Shown here one piece after another: positions 44,496 to 50,834 of a DNA stretch of 50,834 bases. Numbering within the stretch: the stretch's first letter is position 1; every line of letters starts with the position of its first letter. The notes under the pieces are model-generated. The model was given only the letters and a program-made list of their open reading frames with translations, was not told where the DNA came from and ran no database searches. Made by a program: the position numbers and the translations under genes. The DNA comes from an uncultured beta proteobacterium (lineage in GTDB: Bacteria > Pseudomonadota > Gammaproteobacteria > Burkholderiales > Burkholderiaceae_C). Location: the NCBI GenBank assembly GCA_903844215.1, contig CAIMSP010000047.1, positions 1-50,834 of the forward strand. Direction: 5' to 3'.

Positions 44496-44764
44496 TCAAG
44501 AAGCTGCTTATGGCCTTGGTCAAAGGCTATCGCCTGCTGCTGAGCCCTTGGCTGGGTTCCGGCTGTCGCTTTGAGCCGACTTGTTCGGCCTATTCGCTGC
44601 AAGCGCTGGAACTGCACGGCGCGGCGGCGGGCAGCTATCTCACACTGGCCCGACTGGCGCGCTGTCATCCATGGTGCCCGGGTGGCACGGATGCCGTGCC
44701 GACCGAAATACCCCGGCTGTTCACTCGGCTGATCCCCCTTTCCTCTCCAAAGAAGTCTTCATGA
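44492..44764 (+). CDS. yidD: membrane protein insertion efficiency factor YidD
   Basis: A 90-residue protein. The family core is YRLLLSPWLGSGCRFEPTCSAYSLQAL with the conserved cysteines, followed by RLARCHPWCPGGTD. An N-terminal amphipathic helix tethers it to the inner membrane, where it helps YidC insertions. Both ends overlap neighbours by ATGA (rnpA and yidC). Confidence 0.95.
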   Translation: MIKKLLMALVKGYRLLLSPWLGSGCRFEPTCSAYSLQALELHGAAAGSYLTLARLARCHPWCPGGTDAVPTEIPRLFTRLIPLSSPKKSS

Positions 44765-46473
44765 ACGATATTCGCCGCACTGTTTTGTGGGTGGTCTTTG
44801 CATTTTCCATGGTCTTGCTATGGGATCAATGGCAGGTCTACAACGGCCACAAGGCGACTTTTTTGCCTTCCGCCACGGCGCCGGTCAAGGCCAGCGCGAG
44901 CAGCTCCAACAGTGGCGTGCCGGTGGCCCAAGCGCCCGCGCCCGCTGCGGGCGTGGCCAGCCTGCCAACGGTGGCGGCGCCTGGTGCGTCGGCCGTGGCC
45001 AAAGAGCAGGTTCAGGTCTCCACCGACGTGTTCAAGCTCAGCTTTGACACCGAAGGCGGCTCCCTGGTGCGCAGCGAGTTCCTCAAGCACGCTGCCGAAG
45101 GCCACAAGGGCAAGAACTTCGTCCTGCTCGACGAGAGCAAGGACCACTTCTATGTGGCCCAGACCGGTCTCCTCGGCGCGCCCGGTGGCGCGGCCGTGCC
45201 CAACCACAAGACGGTGATGACGCTGGTGCCGGGCGAACGTTCGCTCAAGGATGGCCAAAACGAACTGGTGCTGCGCTTCGAGTCGCCCGACCTGGGTGGC
45301 GTGAAGCTGGTCAAGACCTACACGCTCAAGCGCGGCGCCTACGACATCGGCGTGAAGCACGAAGTGTTCAACACCGGCAGCGTGGCCGTGTCGCCGCAAC
45401 TCTATTTGCAACTGGTGCGCGACGGCAGCACGCCGCCCGGCGAAAACTCGTATGGCTCGTCCACCTTCACCGGTCCGGCGGTCTATACCAGCGCCAAGAA
45501 ATACCAGAAGGTGGAGTTCGCCGACATCAAGAAGAACAAGGTGGACGTCGAGAAGCAATCGAACGACGGCTATGTGGCCATGGTGCAGCATTACTTTGCC
45601 AGCGCCTGGATTCTGCCCGAGGGCGTGCCACGCAGCATCTCCCTGGACGCCGTCGACGTCGGCTCCACTGCGGCCGACTGCTGCTACCGCGTGACCGTGA
45701 TCGCCCCGCTGGCCAGCATCGCCCCCGGCGCGAGCCAGACGCTGGACGCGCGGCTCTTTGCCGGCCCCCAGGAAGAGAAGATGCTCGACGGCGTGACGCC
45801 CGGACTGGAACTGGTCAAGGACTACGGCATGTTCAAGATCCTGGCCAAGCCGCTGTACTGGCTGCTGGATCAACTCAACGACATCGTGCACAACTGGGGC
45901 TGGGCGATTGTGGCGCTGGTGGTGCTGCTCAAGATCGCCTTCTACTGGCTCAACGCCAAGGCGTTCTCCAGCATGGCCAAGATGAAGGCCATCAACCCCA
46001 AGATCATGGAAATGCGCGAACGCCTCAAGGACAACCCGCAGCAGATGCAGCAGGAAATGATGCGCATCTATCGCGAGGAAAAGGTCAACCCCATGGGTGG
46101 TTGCCTGCCGATCTTCATCCAGATGCCGGTCTTCATTGCCCTGTACTGGGTGCTGCTGTCGAGCGTAGAAATGCGCAACGCGCCCTGGGCGATGTGGATT
46201 CATGACCTGGCTTCACCCGACCCGTACTTCATCCTGCCGGTCGTGATGACGCTCACGACGCTGCTGCAGACCTCGCTCAATCCGGCGCCGCCGGATCCGA
46301 TGCAGGCCAAGATGATGTGGTTCATGCCGCTGATCTTCAGCGTGATGTTCTTCTTCTTTCCGTCCGGCCTGGTGCTGTACTACATCGCCAACAACGTGCT
46401 GACCATCGCCCAGATGTGGCTCATCAACACCCGCATGGGCGTGCCGCCCAAGTTCACGCTGCCCAAGTTCTGA
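44761..46473 (+). CDS. yidC: membrane protein insertase YidC
   Basis: A 570-residue Gram-negative-type YidC. The first helix is residues ~6-22 ([16 protein letters not shown]); a low-complexity Ala/Ser stretch leads to the large periplasmic beta domain (about 75-350). The Oxa1 core follows with helices from ~365 on, including [25 protein letters not shown] and the cytoplasmic hairpin [19 protein letters not shown]. It inserts membrane proteins alone or with Sec. Confidence 0.97.
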   Translation: MNDIRRTVLWVVFAFSMVLLWDQWQVYNGHKATFLPSATAPVKASASSSNSGVPVAQAPAPAAGVASLPTVAAPGASAVAKEQVQVSTDVFKLSFDTEGGSLVRSEFLKHAAEGHKGKNFVLLDESKDHFYVAQTGLLGAPGGAAVPNHKTVMTLVPGERSLKDGQNELVLRFESPDLGGVKLVKTYTLKRGAYDIGVKHEVFNTGSVAVSPQLYLQLVRDGSTPPGENSYGSSTFTGPAVYTSAKKYQKVEFADIKKNKVDVEKQSNDGYVAMVQHYFASAWILPEGVPRSISLDAVDVGSTAADCCYRVTVIAPLASIAPGASQTLDARLFAGPQEEKMLDGVTPGLELVKDYGMFKILAKPLYWLLDQLNDIVHNWGWAIVALVVLLKIAFYWLNAKAFSSMAKMKAINPKIMEMRERLKDNPQQMQQEMMRIYREEKVNPMGGCLPIFIQMPVFIALYWVLLSSVEMRNAPWAMWIHDLASPDPYFILPVVMTLTTLLQTSLNPAPPDPMQAKMMWFMPLIFSVMFFFFPSGLVLYYIANNVLTIAQMWLINTRMGVPPKFTLPKF

Positions 46474-46483
46474 GCACCGGCCC

Positions 46484-47917
46484 ATGGCTGATCCGATCGC
46501 CGCCGTCGCCACCGCAGCCGGGCGCGGCGCGGTCGGCATCGTGCGCATTTCGGGCTCCGATCTGTCCGGCCTGATCGCCGCCGTCTGCGGGCGCACGCTC
46601 AAGGCGCGCGAGGCCAGCTACCTGGCATTTCGCGACCACGACGGCGCGCCGATCGATCACGGACTGGCTCTTTTCTTCCCCGCGCCGCACTCCTTCACCG
46701 GTGAAGACGTGCTCGAATTGCAGGCCCACGGCGGTCCGGTCGTGCTGCAACTGCTGCTGGCACGCTGCCTGCAGGCCGGCGCGCAGCTCGACCCCGCCAC
46801 GGGCCGAGAGCGGCTGGCACACCTGCGCCTGGCGCGCCCCGGGGAGTTCAGCGAGCGCGCCTTTCTCAACGACAAGATCGATCTGGCCCAGGCCGAAGCC
46901 ATTGCCGACCTGATCGATGCCAGCACCGAGGCGGCGGCGCGCAGCGCCAGCCGCTCGCTGTCGGGCGAGTTCTCGCGCGAGATCCATGGGCTGCGCGACG
47001 CGCTGATTCACCTGCGCATGCTGGTCGAGGCGACGCTGGATTTTCCCGAAGAAGAGATCGACTTCCTGCAACAGGCCGATGCCGCCGGGCAGTTGCTGCG
47101 GCTGCAGCACAAGGTCGATCTGGTGTTGGGCCGGGCGCAACAGGGTGCGCTGCTGCGCGACGGCATCAAGGTGGTGATCGCGGGCCAGCCGAATGCCGGC
47201 AAGTCGTCGCTGCTCAACGCGCTGGCCGGAGCCGAGCTGGCGATCGTCACGCCCATTGCCGGAACCACGCGCGACAAGGTGGCGCAAACGATACAGATCG
47301 CGGGCGTCCCGGTGCACGTGATCGACACCGCCGGATTGCGCGAGAGCGAGGACGAAATCGAGCGCATCGGCATCGAGCGCGCCTGGGGCGAAATCGGCCT
47401 GGCCGACGCCGTGCTGTTCTTGCGCGATTTGAGCCGCGCGCAGGCGCCGGATTATCTGGCCGCGGACGCCGCCATCGCCGCAGGGCTGGCGCGGCAGTTG
47501 TCGAGCCGGGTGGCGGTGATTGAAGTCTGGAACAAGAGCGATACCGCGGCCACCACAGCGGCGGGTGCACTGCTGCCTCAGGCCAATGGCACGGCGGCAG
47601 CGGTGACGACATTGCGGCTGTCCGCCAAGACCGGCGCCGGCCTGGACGCCTTGCGCCACAAGTTGCTGGAGATCGCGGGCTGGCAGTCGGCGCCCGAGGG
47701 TGTCTTCATCGCCCGCGCGCGCCATGTGCAGGCCATGCGCCAGGTGCAGCAGCACCTGCAGTTGGCGCAGCAGCATCTGCAGCATCGCGCCCAAGCGCTG
47801 GACCTGCTGGCCGAGGAGTTGCGCCTGGCGCAAAACGCGCTGGGCGAGATCACCGGCGAGTTCAGCTCGGATGACTTGCTGGGCGTGATCTTTTCCCAGT
47901 TCTGCATCGGAAAATAA
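46484..47917 (+). CDS. mnmE: tRNA modification GTPase MnmE
   Basis: A 477-residue protein with an N-terminal tetrahydrofolate-binding domain ([19 protein letters not shown]), a helical domain and a G domain inserted with P-loop GQPNAGKSS at 234-242, G3 DTAG in VIDTAGLRE and G4 NKSD. The C-terminal CIGK motif (C474) is intact. With MnmG it makes the cmnm5U34 modification in tRNAs. It starts 10 bases after yidC and ends the operon. Confidence 0.96.
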   Translation: MADPIAAVATAAGRGAVGIVRISGSDLSGLIAAVCGRTLKAREASYLAFRDHDGAPIDHGLALFFPAPHSFTGEDVLELQAHGGPVVLQLLLARCLQAGAQLDPATGRERLAHLRLARPGEFSERAFLNDKIDLAQAEAIADLIDASTEAAARSASRSLSGEFSREIHGLRDALIHLRMLVEATLDFPEEEIDFLQQADAAGQLLRLQHKVDLVLGRAQQGALLRDGIKVVIAGQPNAGKSSLLNALAGAELAIVTPIAGTTRDKVAQTIQIAGVPVHVIDTAGLRESEDEIERIGIERAWGEIGLADAVLFLRDLSRAQAPDYLAADAAIAAGLARQLSSRVAVIEVWNKSDTAATTAAGALLPQANGTAAAVTTLRLSAKTGAGLDALRHKLLEIAGWQSAPEGVFIARARHVQAMRQVQQHLQLAQQHLQHRAQALDLLAEELRLAQNALGEITGEFSSDDLLGVIFSQFCIGK

Positions 47918-48015
47918 TCCGCAGCCCCGACAACCGGCCCTCGGGTGGCGACAGCCGGAGCTCAGACCCGACGCGCATTCTTGCGCGCGACACAAATCGA
48001 CGCTAACCTCGCGGC

Positions 48016-48507
48016 ATGCGCTCATCGATTGCCACTCTGGACCCCTTTGACGTTCGCGCCCTGGCGCGAGCGATGGAGCTCAACACCGGCGCCGAGGGCT
48101 TGAATTTCGCACTTTCGGCGGCGCAATGGGAGCTTTTGGCGCCCTACCTGCAACCCTTCAGCGTGCGCGCCGGGGAGATGGTGATTCAGCAGGGCGAACT
48201 GGACCGAACCGTTTTTCTGCTGGAGAGCGGCAGTTTGAGCGTGCACTATGAAGATGAAAAATCCCGCCTGCGCCTGGCCATGGTCGCTGCCGGATCGGTG
48301 GTTGGCGAGCGCGGCTTCTTTTCGCACGCGCCGCGCAGCGCCAGCGTGCAGGCCGCCGGGCCCAGCGTCTTGTGGCGCTTGAACGCGGTGCGCTTTGGCG
48401 AGCTCTCCAATCGGCAGCCGGCGATCGGACTGCAAGTCGCGATGGCCCTGGCCTCGGTTCTGGCGGCCCGCTTGCGCGAGCGCCCCCGGCGCATCGCATC
48501 CACCTGA
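48016..48507 (+). CDS. cyclic nucleotide-binding domain protein without HTH
   Basis: A 163-residue protein with a Crp-like cNMP-binding fold at about residues 40-150: RAGEMVIQQGELDRTVFLLESGSLSVHYED, then AAGSVVGERGFFSHAPRSASVQAAGPS. The phosphate-binding cassette reads GERGFF-x5-RSASV, close to the R-S/T-A consensus. There is no DNA-binding helix-turn-helix after the dimer helix, so it is probably a partner-binding sensor rather than a transcription factor. It lies between mnmE and tkt, 98 bases past the former. Confidence 0.83.
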   Translation: MRSSIATLDPFDVRALARAMELNTGAEGLNFALSAAQWELLAPYLQPFSVRAGEMVIQQGELDRTVFLLESGSLSVHYEDEKSRLRLAMVAAGSVVGERGFFSHAPRSASVQAAGPSVLWRLNAVRFGELSNRQPAIGLQVAMALASVLAARLRERPRRIAST

Positions 48508-48612
48508 GCGCGCGCTGCACGGCGCTCTGGCGCGTCGGAAGCGGCCGGGCTGGTCGGTAAAATAGGGGGCTACATCCCGCCTCTTTTGTCACCTCCCCGG
48601 AACCCAACTCCT

Positions 48613-50834
<2,222 letters not shown>

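Noticed and set aside
47972..47987. CGCGCA-TTCT-TGCGCG hairpin after mnmE as a terminator
   Set aside because: The stem has only six base pairs and no T-run on either side; in GC-rich DNA such hairpins are common by chance.

Overview
The window is the replication-origin region of a GC-rich betaproteobacterium, most likely Burkholderiales and probably close to Comamonadaceae. The evidence is the divergent block gyrB-dnaN-dnaA | rpmH-rnpA-yidD-yidC-mnmE, the tkt-gap pair beside it, and the overall gene content (sulfate ABC operon, lutABC plus a FAD/Fe-S D-lactate dehydrogenase). No rRNA or tRNA gene and no CRISPR array was seen. Family-level placement is inference; genus cannot be fixed from the sequence alone.

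Layout. 1-1040: tail of an ISL3-type transposase, a small AT-rich unknown gene and about 600 bases without a supported gene. 1041-3892: MerR regulator overlapping a VIT/VWA-domain protein. 3999-6498 (minus): an AT-rich two-gene unit made of a DUF3696-type AAA ATPase and an unrecognised partner with an HKD-like C-terminal motif, a candidate defence system. 6679-6783: a scrap of an Rhs repeat gene. 6806-11905: TetR-controlled RND efflux operon with an operator lying inside its promoter. 11916-15568: gamma-carbonic-anhydrase-like protein, photolyase, lipocalin and an old yellow enzyme. 15569-15927: frameshifted remnant resembling malate synthase G. 15928-20238 (minus): adenine-methyltransferase-like protein with a foreign N-terminus, an AlbA_2/Schlafen-type ATP-binding protein and a DprA-like Rossmann protein; this looks like an eroded or rearranged defence/restriction cluster.

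20335-30281: lactate utilisation. A long minus-strand run (lutA, lutC, lutB, D-lactate dehydrogenase, lactate permease, universal stress protein, lrgA, lrgB) diverges from an LldR/FadR-type GntR regulator, with two TGGT-N3-ACCA operators in between. Lactate would be imported by LctP and oxidised to pyruvate by LutABC (L) and the FAD/Fe-S enzyme (D); LrgAB may handle pyruvate. 30324-34785 (minus): sulfate uptake operon cysA-cysW-cysT-sbp led by an RBBP9-like hydrolase, all but one junction being tightly overlapped. 34894-35934: UvrD-type helicase pseudogene.

36051-38166 holds small orphan-family genes: ABM monooxygenase, PNPOx-like flavoprotein, a 59-residue cysteine-rich protein, DUF2237 and a TIGR02450 Trp-rich protein. 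From 38171 a terminator separates these from the replication genes. The dnaA-rpmH gap at 43645-43884 carries DnaA boxes and the rpmH promoter. The window ends with mnmE, a cNMP-binding-domain protein, transketolase and the start of gap.

The best candidates for new biology are the AAA/HKD-like pair (3999-6498) and the methyltransferase/AlbA_2/DprA-like cluster (15928-20238), followed by the MerR-VIT/VWA pair and the 59-residue cysteine-rich protein.
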